NCBI RefSeq assembly: GCF_030316845.1
Contig: NZ_JASZYS010000001.1
Span: forward strand, 372,001-436,000
Direction: 5' to 3'
Origin: Variovorax davisae
GTDB lineage: Bacteria; Pseudomonadota; Gammaproteobacteria; Burkholderiales; Burkholderiaceae_C
DNA length: 64,000 bases
This document shows positions 28,193 through 36,167 of this stretch, in pieces (the first letter of the stretch is position 1; each line of letters opens with the position of its first letter). The notes beneath the pieces were generated by a model, which saw nothing but the letters and a program-made list of their open reading frames with translations, had not been told where the DNA came from and ran no database searches. The translations under genes and the position numbers were made by a program.

Positions 28193-29152
28193 TCACACTC
28201 CGAGATGGCGCCGCGGATCGAAGGGCGCGGCCTGGGCGAGCTGCTCGTAGGCCTTGCGCGCGGCGTCGGTGTCGGCCGGCGGCAGGGCGATCTCCAGCAG
28301 CAGATACAGGTGGCCCGGCGGCTTGCCCGGCAGGCCGCGGTCCTTGAGGCGCAGCTTGAGTCCGTTGCGCGCCTTCGGCGGCACCGTGACCTCGACCACG
28401 CCGCCACTCGGCGTCGGCACCTTGACCTGCGCGCCGAGCGCGCCTTCGGTCGGCGTGATCGGCAGCGTCATGTAGAGATCGCGGTCCTCGACCCGGTACA
28501 GCGGATGCGGCGCGATGCGCACCTCGAGGTACAGGTCGCCGGCCGGCTCGCCGCCGTGGCCCGGCATGCCCTGGCCGGCCAGCCGGATGTACTGGCCCGG
28601 GTGCACGCCGGGCGGGATCTTGACGGACAGCGTGCGGGTCTTGAACTCGGGCCGGCCCTGGGCGTCGAGCTCCTGCGAGCGCAGCGTGATCTCGCGCTCG
28701 GCACCGTTGAGCGCATCTTCCAGCGCGATCTCGATGGCCGCGTGGTGGTCCTCGCCGCGGGCGCGGTAGTTGCGGCGTTCGGCACCGCGCCGTTCGGCGG
28801 CGCCGAACACCGAGGAGAAGAACTCGCTGAAGTCCGCATGGTCGGCCGGCCCCTGGTTGGCGCCCCGGTGGAACTCGAAGCCCTCGTCCCAGTTCGGCGG
28901 CGGCCGGAAGCTGCCGTCCGGGCTGCCGCCGCGCGCGACATGGTCGGCCAGCTGGTCGTAGGCGGCGCGCTTCTCCTTGTCGCGCAGCACGTCGTTGGCC
29001 TCGTTGATCTCGCGCATGCGCTGGTCGGCGTCGGCTTCCTTGCTGACGTCGGGGTGGTACTTGCGCGCCAGCTTGCGATAGGCCTTGCGCACCTCGTCTT
29101 CCGAGGCCCCGCGCTCGAGGCCCAGCGTCTTGTAGTAGTCCTTGAAGTCCAT
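28193..29152 (-). CDS. cbpA: Curved DNA-binding protein / DnaJ-type co-chaperone CbpA
   Basis: This 319-residue type II DnaJ protein has an N-terminal J domain (DYYKTLGLERGASEDEVRKAYRK) with the Hsp70-activating HPD in KYHPDVSKE. A Gly/Phe-rich linker follows (GSFRPPPNWDEGFEFHRGAN), then the C-terminal substrate-binding domains (DHHAAIEIALEDALNGAE and RIAPHPLYRVEDRDLYM). There is no zinc-finger region, which separates it from DnaJ itself. It is encoded with its partner cbpM and follows a phosphatase gene by 20 bp on the same strand. Confidence 0.93.
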   Translation of the reverse strand: MDFKDYYKTLGLERGASEDEVRKAYRKLARKYHPDVSKEADADQRMREINEANDVLRDKEKRAAYDQLADHVARGGSPDGSFRPPPNWDEGFEFHRGANQGPADHADFSEFFSSVFGAAERRGAERRNYRARGEDHHAAIEIALEDALNGAEREITLRSQELDAQGRPEFKTRTLSVKIPPGVHPGQYIRLAGQGMPGHGGEPAGDLYLEVRIAPHPLYRVEDRDLYMTLPITPTEGALGAQVKVPTPSGGVVEVTVPPKARNGLKLRLKDRGLPGKPPGHLYLLLEIALPPADTDAARKAYEQLAQAAPFDPRRHLGV

Positions 29153-29172
29153 GGCGGATCCGCGAAGCGTTG

Positions 29173-29787
29173 TCAGGCAATGGCGGCGCCGCCGTCGACC
29201 TGCTGCAGCAGCGAGCGGACGCGCCAGCCGGCGCCATCGCGTTCGAAGCGCAGCGGCTGGGCGTTGCCGAGCAGTCCCATGTCGACCGGCACGCCGAGCA
29301 GCGCCGCCAGCACGTAGAGCGAGCCGCCGTGCGCCACGATCAGCACCGGCGCCGGCTGTGCGAGCGCCTCATCGAGGGCGGCCCGCTTGCGGGCCACGAA
29401 CTCGGGCAGGGTCTCGCCGCCCGCGGGCGCGCAGGCCCAGTCGATGTTCGCCGACGAGCTGCCGATCAGCGCGCCGAAGTGGCGCTCGCGCAGGCCCTCG
29501 TGCACCCAGGGCGCGATGCCGTGCGGCGCCGACACCGCCTGCGCCGTGGTCAGTGCCCGCTGCACGTTGCTGCTCACGATGCTGCGGATCGGCTCGCCGG
29601 CCAGCAGCTCGGCGGCGCGCGCCGCCTGCTGCAGGCCGAGCGCGCTGAGCGGCTCGTCGGCGGCCTGGAAGATGCGCCGCGCATTGCACTCGGTCTGGCC
29701 GTGGCGCAGGAAGTAGAAGTGGTCGCAGGCCGGCGCCAGCGGGTGCGCGGCGGCCAGGGTGGCGAGTTGGAGCAGGCCGGGATTCAT
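29173..29787 (-). CDS. Histidine phosphatase family protein
   Basis: The 204-residue enzyme has the catalytic motif FLRHGQTECNA at residues 27-37, the second His in LIVAHGGSLYVLAALL, and an acidic loop in VHEGLRERHFGAL. These fit the phosphoglycerate-mutase-like phosphatases. Its substrate is not defined by sequence. The start at 29787 gives the normal N-terminal extension. The gene sits between the ClsC-like gene (26 bp) and cbpA (20 bp) on the same strand, in what looks like a five-gene run. Confidence 0.87.
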   Translation of the reverse strand: MNPGLLQLATLAAAHPLAPACDHFYFLRHGQTECNARRIFQAADEPLSALGLQQAARAAELLAGEPIRSIVSSNVQRALTTAQAVSAPHGIAPWVHEGLRERHFGALIGSSSANIDWACAPAGGETLPEFVARKRAALDEALAQPAPVLIVAHGGSLYVLAALLGVPVDMGLLGNAQPLRFERDGAGWRVRSLLQQVDGGAAIA

Positions 29788-29813
29788 TCGGGTGGGTTCC
29801 GGGTAGAAAGCAG

Positions 29814-31403
29814 TCAGAGCAGCCATTCGATCGGCAGCACTTCGAGGACATCGATCCAGGTCCGCTTGAGGGCGCCGGCGCCGGGCTCGGTGGTGTAGCG
29901 CATCTGGCCCTGCGGCGTCTGCTCGATCCATTCCATGCCACGGCCGTCCGCCTGCAGCCGCACCTCGAAGGCCTTGGCCGGGATCACGGTGTCGAACTGC
30001 TGGGCCAGCTGGCCGGACAGGTTGCGGCTGTCGATGATCACGCCCATCTCGGTGTTGAGCCGGGCCGATCGGGGGTCGAGGTTGAAGGAGCCCACGAAGA
30101 TGCGTTCGCGGTCGATCCCGAAAGTCTTGGCGTGCAGGCTGGAAGCCGAGCTGCCGCGGCTGCCGCTGCCCGGGAGTCCGCCGCCGCGTTCGCCGTCCTT
30201 GCCCTTGTCCTTCTCGGGCGGCGGCACGGCGTCGCCGGGCTTCAGCTCGTAGACCCGGACCCCGCCCTCGAGCAGCGCCTTGCGGTACTTGGCGTAGCCG
30301 GCGTGAACCGCACCGACGTCGGTCGCCGCCAGCGAGTTGGTCAGCACGCGCACCTGGATGCCGGAGCCGGCCATCCTCACCAGCGCCGCGGTGCCGTCCT
30401 TGCCGGGCACGAAGTAGGGCGAGACCAGGTCGAGTTCGCGCCGTGGCTGGCCGAAGGCCGCGACCAGCAGCGGCATCATCTGCAGGTCGCTGCGGTCGGT
30501 CGACTCGAGCACCTTGGCCGGGTCGTCGTGGATGACATGGGCGCTGGTCCAGTCGAGCGCCAGGCGGCCGTCGTTCAGGTCGCGCAGCAGCGGCGTCTGG
30601 CGCACGGCGTCGAGGTAGCGCGTGGCCTCGGGGTCGCGGTGGACCTGGTCCCAGCCGGCCCTCAGGTCGGCCTGCGCGGCCGGGCCCGGCGGCGCCAGCA
30701 GGCTGGCGGCGGGATAGGCCGAGGCGCTGTTCCAGAACAGGTCGAAGGCGGTCGAGACTTCGCGCACCACCGGGCCGACCGCCACCACGTCGAGGTCCTG
30801 GAAGCCGACTTCCATGTTGGCGCCGAAATACTCGTCGCCGATGTTGCGGCCGCCGACGATCGTGAGCTGGTTGTCGGCCGTGAAGGACTTGTTGTGCATG
30901 CGCCGGTTGACGCGCGAGAAGTCGAGGGCGAAGTCGCCGACCCGCAGGCCCCGGTTGGCGAAGGGATTGAAGAGCCGGACCTCGATGTGGGGGTGGGCGT
31001 CGAGCGCCGCCAGCATCGGGTCGAGCCCGCCGGTGTTGGCGTCGTCGAGCAGCACGCGCACCCGCACGCCGCGTTCGGCCGCGTCCCACAGCGCCTGCCA
31101 CATGAGCTTGCCGGTGGTGTCGTTGCGCCAGATGTAGTACTGCAGGTCGAGGCTGCGGTCGGCATGGCGGGCCAGCAGGATGCGGGCCGCGAAGGCGTCC
31201 TCGGCCGACTGCAGCGCACGGATGCCGGATTGGTCCGGGTGGGCCGCCACCGCGGGACCGAAGGCCTTGGCCAGCCGGCTGTCGGCCGTGTTGACGAGGG
31301 CATGCGACTCGGTCCGTTCGACCTTGCCGGGCAGGCTGGCGCAGCCGGTGACGAGCAGGCCGAGAACGAAGGCGATCAGGACGCGTGAGGCTGAAATGGG
31401 CAC
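29814..31403 (-). CDS. Phospholipase D family cardiolipin synthase (ClsC-like), putative lipoprotein
   Basis: The 529-residue protein has two HKD motifs: HNKSFTADNQLTIVGGRNIG (His-x-Lys followed by Asp) and HAKTFGIDRERIFVGSFNLD. These form the phosphatidyl transfer site. The start chosen is a GTG at 31403, which yields a signal with lipobox VTGC. An ATG at 31475 would add a polar extension, and neither site has a strong ribosome sequence. ClsC-type enzymes make cardiolipin from phosphatidylethanolamine and phosphatidylglycerol. The pssA gene directly upstream supports a membrane-lipid role. Confidence 0.85.
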   Translation of the reverse strand: MPISASRVLIAFVLGLLVTGCASLPGKVERTESHALVNTADSRLAKAFGPAVAAHPDQSGIRALQSAEDAFAARILLARHADRSLDLQYYIWRNDTTGKLMWQALWDAAERGVRVRVLLDDANTGGLDPMLAALDAHPHIEVRLFNPFANRGLRVGDFALDFSRVNRRMHNKSFTADNQLTIVGGRNIGDEYFGANMEVGFQDLDVVAVGPVVREVSTAFDLFWNSASAYPAASLLAPPGPAAQADLRAGWDQVHRDPEATRYLDAVRQTPLLRDLNDGRLALDWTSAHVIHDDPAKVLESTDRSDLQMMPLLVAAFGQPRRELDLVSPYFVPGKDGTAALVRMAGSGIQVRVLTNSLAATDVGAVHAGYAKYRKALLEGGVRVYELKPGDAVPPPEKDKGKDGERGGGLPGSGSRGSSASSLHAKTFGIDRERIFVGSFNLDPRSARLNTEMGVIIDSRNLSGQLAQQFDTVIPAKAFEVRLQADGRGMEWIEQTPQGQMRYTTEPGAGALKRTWIDVLEVLPIEWLL

Positions 31404-31482
31404 GGCGCGTTTCGGACGGTGACTGTGCGGCCATTCTAGGCAGGTTGAAGCCGCAGGCCGGCGCCCGGCCGTCATCGCGGCG

Positions 31483-32154
31483 TCACAGCTTCGGGATGTG
31501 CAGCGTCTTGCTGATCATCAAGGTGCCCGAGAGTCCGAACAGCAGGGCGAGCGGATGCAGCACCCAGGGCCCGATCGACCAGGCGCCGCCCCAGATGGCG
31601 TCGCCGATGTGGCCCTGCCAGGCCGCCAGGGCCAGCAGGCCGACCAGCACCACGCTGGTCGGGATCGGCGTGCCTTCGAAATACTTGACCTTGTCCGCGC
31701 CTTCGGAGAGGGCTTCGGCCGTGACGTTGTAGCGCGCCAGGCGGCTCACGCCGCAGCAGACGAAATAGATCAGCAGCACGCAGTCCCAGCCGCCATCGAG
31801 GCCGGCCGCGAAGGCCAGGGTCGCCGGCAGCACGCCGAAGGAGATCACGTCGGCCAGCGAGTCGAGTTCGCGGCCCAGCGCCGAGTGGGTCTGGCGCCAG
31901 CGCGCGATGCGGCCGTCGAAGACATCGAAGACGAAGGCCGCGGGCGCCAGCGCCGCGGCCCAGAGGAAATGCGCCACCGACTGGCTGCGCATGAAGGCCA
32001 TGGCCAGGAAGATGGCGCCGACGCCGCAGGCCGCGTTGCCGAGCGTGAACGCATCGGCGAGATGGAAGCCGCGGATCATCGAGAAATGCTTGCGGGCCGG
32101 CGCGGGGGCTGAAGTGGGCATGCTGGGTTCCATGGAGAAATGCGACTGCACCAT
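31483..32154 (-). CDS. pssA: CDP-diacylglycerol--serine O-phosphatidyltransferase
   Basis: This 223-residue multi-span membrane enzyme makes phosphatidylserine, the precursor of phosphatidylethanolamine. It has the CDP-alcohol phosphatidyltransferase motif DVFDGRIARWRQTHSALGRE, followed by LDSLADVISFG, with the conserved Asp residues. Several hydrophobic segments follow (LLIYFVCCGVSRLARYN, VVLVGLLALAAW, LHPLALLFGLSGTL). In-frame ATGs at 32133 and 32121 are equally plausible starts; no clear ribosome site separates them. The length is within the family range. Confidence 0.88.
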   Translation of the reverse strand: MVQSHFSMEPSMPTSAPAPARKHFSMIRGFHLADAFTLGNAACGVGAIFLAMAFMRSQSVAHFLWAAALAPAAFVFDVFDGRIARWRQTHSALGRELDSLADVISFGVLPATLAFAAGLDGGWDCVLLIYFVCCGVSRLARYNVTAEALSEGADKVKYFEGTPIPTSVVLVGLLALAAWQGHIGDAIWGGAWSIGPWVLHPLALLFGLSGTLMISKTLHIPKL

Positions 32155-32240
32155 AGCTCAACCGCGAGCCGGGGTGTGTAGTCGCATTCTGATGCCGAGC
32201 CGGCTCCGCGGGGGCACAGGGACCGGCCCTGCGAAGCGTG

Positions 32241-32999
32241 CTAACCCGCGGTCGCTGTCGCCAAGGCGTCGTGCGCCTCGGCGATGCGGGCAAAGCGGCC
32301 GAGCAGCCCGGCCGCCTGCGCGGTCGGCGCCACCCGCTCGCGCAGCGCCGCCGGATCGAGGCCCTGGCGGCGCAGGTCGTCGCCCAGGTGGTCGACATAG
32401 CCGCGCATGACCTCGGCGTCGAATTCGGGATGGAACTGCAGGCCCCAGGCCTGGTCGCCGACCCGGAAGGCCTGGGTCGGCTCGAAGCCGTTGCCGGCGA
32501 GGCGGACCGCGCCTTCGGGCAGCTGCAGCGCGCTCTGCCGATGCACCACATGGGCCTCGAAGCGCGCCGGCAGGCCGCCCATGAGGGCATCGTCGGCGGC
32601 CTCGGGCCGGAGCTCGACTTCGACCGTGCCGATCTCCAGGCCCCCCGGGTGGTCGCCGGCCTCGCCGCCGAGCGCATCGGCCAGCAGCTGATGGCCGAAG
32701 CAGATGCCGAGCACCGGCGTGCCGTGGGCGACCAGCTGCGCGAGCCAGCGGCCGGTGGCTTCGCTCCAGGGCGCGCGGTGCGAGACCATGGCATGCGAGC
32801 CGGAGACGATGGCGCCCGAGATCCGGTCGGGCGGGGGCAGCGCGTCGCCGCGGCGCGGGTCGAGCACCACGACCGGCAGCCGGGTGTCGCCGAGGCCGTC
32901 GGCCATCCAGTGTTCGAAGTCGCCGCGCCGTTCACGCAAGGCGTCGAAGGTTTCTCCGACCTTGATGATCGCGAGCGGGCGGGGAGGGGTGTTTTCCAT
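32241..32999 (-). CDS. Class I glutamine amidotransferase-like protein
   Basis: The 252-residue protein has the triad of class I amidotransferases: the nucleophile Cys in VLGICFGHQLLADALGG, and the His-Glu pair in WGLQFHPEFDAEVM. It resembles the stand-alone GMP-synthase-like subgroup, with no partner synthase domain attached. It may release ammonia from a glutamyl compound or act as a gamma-glutamyl hydrolase. The start at 32999 is set by the first family residues PLAIIKVGETFD. Not obviously linked to its neighbours. Confidence 0.87.
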   Translation of the reverse strand: MENTPPRPLAIIKVGETFDALRERRGDFEHWMADGLGDTRLPVVVLDPRRGDALPPPDRISGAIVSGSHAMVSHRAPWSEATGRWLAQLVAHGTPVLGICFGHQLLADALGGEAGDHPGGLEIGTVEVELRPEAADDALMGGLPARFEAHVVHRQSALQLPEGAVRLAGNGFEPTQAFRVGDQAWGLQFHPEFDAEVMRGYVDHLGDDLRRQGLDPAALRERVAPTAQAAGLLGRFARIAEAHDALATATAG

Positions 33000-33052
33000 G
33001 GCCGGGATGATGCCGGAATCCGGATCGCCCGGCGGGCGTGGGGTCGACCGGC

Positions 33053-34462
33053 TCAGGGGCCGGCCAGGGCCGCGAGCGCGGCCGGCACCTGGCGCGCGAC
33101 CGCGGCCACCAGCGCCTGCCGCTGCGGCGTCTCGCGCCAGCGCAGGCCGCTGCCGGCCTCCCATGCCGGGTGGCTGCGCGCCGGTTGTGCCGCGTGCACC
33201 AGCTCGGCCAGCGCGCGCCGGGCCGCCGCGGCCGGCTCGCCGGGGGCGTTCGCGATGCGGTCGACCGCGGCGTGGCCGCGCGAGGCGAGCGCGCGCAGCA
33301 GTTCGAGCTGCCAGGCCGCCAGCACGAACAGCACCCGGTCCTCGACCGTCAGCTCATGGACGTCGCGCAGCTTGTTGACCAGCTTGCGGCCCAACGGCCC
33401 CAGGCCCTGCGAGACCGCGCCGCCGATGGCGCCGCCCAGCGCCGCGCCGGCGCCGAGCGACAGGCCGGCGAGCGCCAGGTCGGCCACCACGCCGACGGCG
33501 GCGCCCACCGCCACGCCCTTGCCGAGCAGGATGCCGGCATCCTTCAGCGCCTCGGGGTGGAAGAAATCCATGGCCCAGCGGCCTTCTAGCAACGGCAATG
33601 CGGCTTCGTCGGCGTCGCCTTCGCGAAAGCCATGGAGCGCCAGCAGGTCGTCGGCGCAGCGCTGCGCCTTGTCGAACACGGCCTTTTGCAGTCCGGCGAT
33701 CAGGCGCTGGCGGGTCGGCGGGTCGGCGAAGGCGTCGGCCGAGGCGGTCCGCCGCATCGATGCGGCATCGACCAGCAACTCGGCGATGCGCGTGCTGGCG
33801 GCCTGGCGGCGCTGGGCCGCCTCCGCTTCGAGGGATTCGGCCACCCGGTCGAGCTGGGCGCGGCGGTCGCGCAGCAGGGTCGCCAGGTCGCGGTAGAGCT
33901 CGCGCTCGGCGCCGACGAAGGGTGCCGCCGCATCGAAGCGCACCACCACGTGCAGCCCGTAGGCCGACAGCAGCTCTTTCCAGGCCGCTTCGCGGCTGGC
34001 GGCATCGCGCACGAAATTCAGCACCGGCAGTACCGGACGCGCGCAGGCGTTGAGCAGTTCGATCTCGGCCCGGAACTTGGGCAGCACGGGCTCGCGCGCG
34101 TCGATCACGAGGAAGGCGGCGTCGACCTCGAGCAGGGCGCGCAGCACCTTCGCCTCCTGCTCGAACACCCCGTGCGCCTCCGGCCCCTGCAGGAACAGGC
34201 GGATCCGCTCGGGCGGCGTGGCCGCCTTGTCGAGGCCGTCGATGTGCTCGCGCAGTGCCACGCCGTCCTCCAGCCCCGGGGTGTCGAGGAAGCGGACGGC
34301 GGCCGCGCCGTCGACCCGCAGGTCGACCGCCTCGACATGGCGCGTGGTGCCGGGGCGCTCGGACACCTCGCCGAAGTCGACGCGCCGCGTCAGCGTGCGC
34401 AGCAGCGAAGTCTTGCCGGCATTGGCATGGCCGACCACGGCGATGCGGATCGGCGCCGTCAT
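33053..34462 (-). CDS. DUF3482-type GTPase (dynamin-like or TrmE-like small GTP-binding protein)
   Basis: The 469-residue protein has a G domain at the N-terminus: P-loop GHANAGKTSLLRTLT (residues 11-25), the switch segment RPGTTRHVEAVDL, and G3 DTPGLEDG. A long region follows (DUF3482) with a Gly-rich hydrophobic stretch GVAVGAAVGVVADLALAGLS, then GAGAALGGAIGGAVSQ, that probably inserts in a membrane. The gene overlaps the stop of the upstream DUF2868 gene by 4 bp (ATGA), so the two are a conserved pair. The pair probably acts at the inner membrane; the process is unknown. Confidence 0.82.
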   Translation of the reverse strand: MTAPIRIAVVGHANAGKTSLLRTLTRRVDFGEVSERPGTTRHVEAVDLRVDGAAAVRFLDTPGLEDGVALREHIDGLDKAATPPERIRLFLQGPEAHGVFEQEAKVLRALLEVDAAFLVIDAREPVLPKFRAEIELLNACARPVLPVLNFVRDAASREAAWKELLSAYGLHVVVRFDAAAPFVGAERELYRDLATLLRDRRAQLDRVAESLEAEAAQRRQAASTRIAELLVDAASMRRTASADAFADPPTRQRLIAGLQKAVFDKAQRCADDLLALHGFREGDADEAALPLLEGRWAMDFFHPEALKDAGILLGKGVAVGAAVGVVADLALAGLSLGAGAALGGAIGGAVSQGLGPLGRKLVNKLRDVHELTVEDRVLFVLAAWQLELLRALASRGHAAVDRIANAPGEPAAAARRALAELVHAAQPARSHPAWEAGSGLRWRETPQRQALVAAVARQVPAALAALAGP

Positions 34463-35841
34463 GCCCAGCCGTGCATCACGGCCTCCGGGGCTGCTTCGGC
34501 GCCGAGCGCGTCCAAGCCGGCGTCCGCCAGCCAGGCCTGCCAGCGCGAGCGGGCGGCGCTGTCGTCGGGCGCGCCGAGCAGCCACAGGCGGCATTCGCCG
34601 CACAGGGCCATGACCTCGCGCAGGAAGCGCTCGGTGCCGCGGTCCGGGCTGGCGGCGGCGCGGCAGCCGATCACGGCGCGGCGCGGGCGCAGGCGCGCCA
34701 GCGTGTCGAGCAGTTCGCGCCGCTGTGCCGCGCTGCCGTCGATGCGCAGCGCGCGCGTGGCGGCGGCTGCGAGCGCGGCCGGGGGCCAGTCCTGTTCCGG
34801 CGGCAGTTCGAAGCCGATCGCGACCAGGGCGTCGGCGGTGTCGCCGGCCGCCAGGTGCGCGGGCCGGCCGGGCGCGGTCCTGCCGGGATCGGCATCGACG
34901 ATCTGGCGCGGGGCCAGGGCCTCGAAACGCGCCAGCAGCCGCTGGAAATAGGGTTCGGACAGGTCGGGTTGCAGCGCCTTGCTGCGCTGGGCGCAGACCG
35001 CGGCGCTCAGCAGCGCCAGCGCCAGCCGCGGCAGCAGCCCGTAGACCACGATGCAGCCGGTGAGCCACAAGGCCCAGGCTCGCTGGCCCGAAGCCGCCGC
35101 GAGCGGCGACAGCACGGCCTGCGCATCAGGCACCGGAAAGCCCAGCCAGGCCGGCGCCCGCCCGAGCAGCTGGACGCTGTGCACGAAGAAGCCGGGTTCG
35201 AGGATGGTGGTTTCCCAGCTCAGCGTGTAGTTGCGGAAGGCCAGCGCGAACAGCAACGCCGCCAGCACGACCGCGAACGACAGCGTCCAGATCGCATGGC
35301 TCGCCAGCCCCAGTGCCCAGGGCAGCAGCCGGGCGCGCGCCAGCAGCCGGGTGATGGCCCGCAGCAGCACCGGGGCCTGGCCCCGCCGGCCGCCGGCCAC
35401 CCGGGCCGTGAGGTTCAGCCAGAGCCAGCCGAAGGAGGCCTGGAAAGCGCCCAGCGGCAGCACCAGCCCCGCCAGCCACAGCAGCAGGGTGAGCAGGTGC
35501 AGGCCCAGCAGGCTGGCCAGCGCCACCACGACGTTGATCTGCCGCTGGCCGCCGCCCAGCACGTTGCCCGCGAGCGTGAGCCCGGCGACCACGATCAGCG
35601 CCACCAGGCCCAGCAGCACCCACGGCGCCCAGGCGCGGGCGCGCGCCAGTTCGGCCTGCAGCCCGAGGCGCCGGCCCAGCAGCCGCGCGCGTTCGGCGAT
35701 GCGGGCCGCCGCGTCGCCATGAAGCGCGATGGCCTGGCGCACCGCCTGTGCGTCGTCGAGCGGCCCCGTTGCCTCGATCAACTGGACGGCCTCGGTGATG
35801 GCGGCGTCCTGGAACGACGAGCGGGGCGCAACGGAATTCAA
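34459..35841 (-). CDS. DUF2868 membrane protein
   Basis: The 460-residue protein has four predicted membrane spans (WVLLGLVALIVVAGLTLAG, NVVVALASLLGLHLLTLLLW, LSFAVVLAALLFALAFRNY and LWLTGCIVVYGLLPRLALAL). The C-terminal third is soluble, with PFVHSVQL-like and VDADPGRTAPG segments. It appears to begin at a TTG (35841) with AAGGAAG just upstream, since no ATG is near. It ends in a 4-bp overlap with the DUF3482 GTPase, its usual genomic partner. Confidence 0.8.
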   Translation of the reverse strand: MNSVAPRSSFQDAAITEAVQLIEATGPLDDAQAVRQAIALHGDAAARIAERARLLGRRLGLQAELARARAWAPWVLLGLVALIVVAGLTLAGNVLGGGQRQINVVVALASLLGLHLLTLLLWLAGLVLPLGAFQASFGWLWLNLTARVAGGRRGQAPVLLRAITRLLARARLLPWALGLASHAIWTLSFAVVLAALLFALAFRNYTLSWETTILEPGFFVHSVQLLGRAPAWLGFPVPDAQAVLSPLAAASGQRAWALWLTGCIVVYGLLPRLALALLSAAVCAQRSKALQPDLSEPYFQRLLARFEALAPRQIVDADPGRTAPGRPAHLAAGDTADALVAIGFELPPEQDWPPAALAAAATRALRIDGSAAQRRELLDTLARLRPRRAVIGCRAAASPDRGTERFLREVMALCGECRLWLLGAPDDSAARSRWQAWLADAGLDALGAEAAPEAVMHGWA

Positions 35842-35927
35842 CGGCTTCCTTCACAACGGGGAACGGTGTCGGCGCACCGGGGTGGAGCGCGAAATTATGC
35901 CCGTCGAAGCCGCGCCGCCCGGCCATG

Positions 35928-35953
35928 AAAAACGGGGCCGCAAGCGACCCCGT
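35928..35953 (-). terminator. Rho-independent terminator
   Basis: On the minus strand, a GC-rich hairpin (ACGGGG stem with an extended, once-mismatched stem and a short loop, 35932-35953) is followed by TTTTT (35928-35932). It lies 41 bp downstream of the 24-residue peptide gene and 87 bp before the DUF2868 start, so it likely ends the transcript of the small gene. Confidence 0.7.
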
Positions 35954-35994
35954 GAACCCCCGCTGGAGGGCGGAAAAAGAGGAAACGGGCGCGA

Positions 35995-36069
35995 TCAGCG
36001 CAGGCCGAAGAACGACAGCACTGCAACCACGACCACGACCAGACCGACGATGTAGATGATGGAATTCAC
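35995..36069 (-). CDS. 24-residue conserved-type membrane peptide
   Basis: The reading frame from a GTG encodes MNSIIYIVGLVVVVVAVLSF followed by FGLR, a single hydrophobic helix flanked by short polar ends. It has a strong ribosome site (AAAGAGGAG seven bases before the GTG), a stop, and a terminator 41 bp after it. Very similar short peptides occur in many proteobacteria, from memory of annotated genomes. It is too short for normal gene finders. The function is unknown; it may be an inner-membrane peptide. Confidence 0.75.
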   Translation of the reverse strand: MNSIIYIVGLVVVVVAVLSFFGLR

Positions 36070-36167
36070 GGTGGAAACTCCTCTTTGTTGAAGACGCATC
36101 CACTGTGCGCGCTTCCCCGTGCGGCTGTGTGTAGTCGGCGGTCATCGCCCCCTGTAGGACTCCCGAG

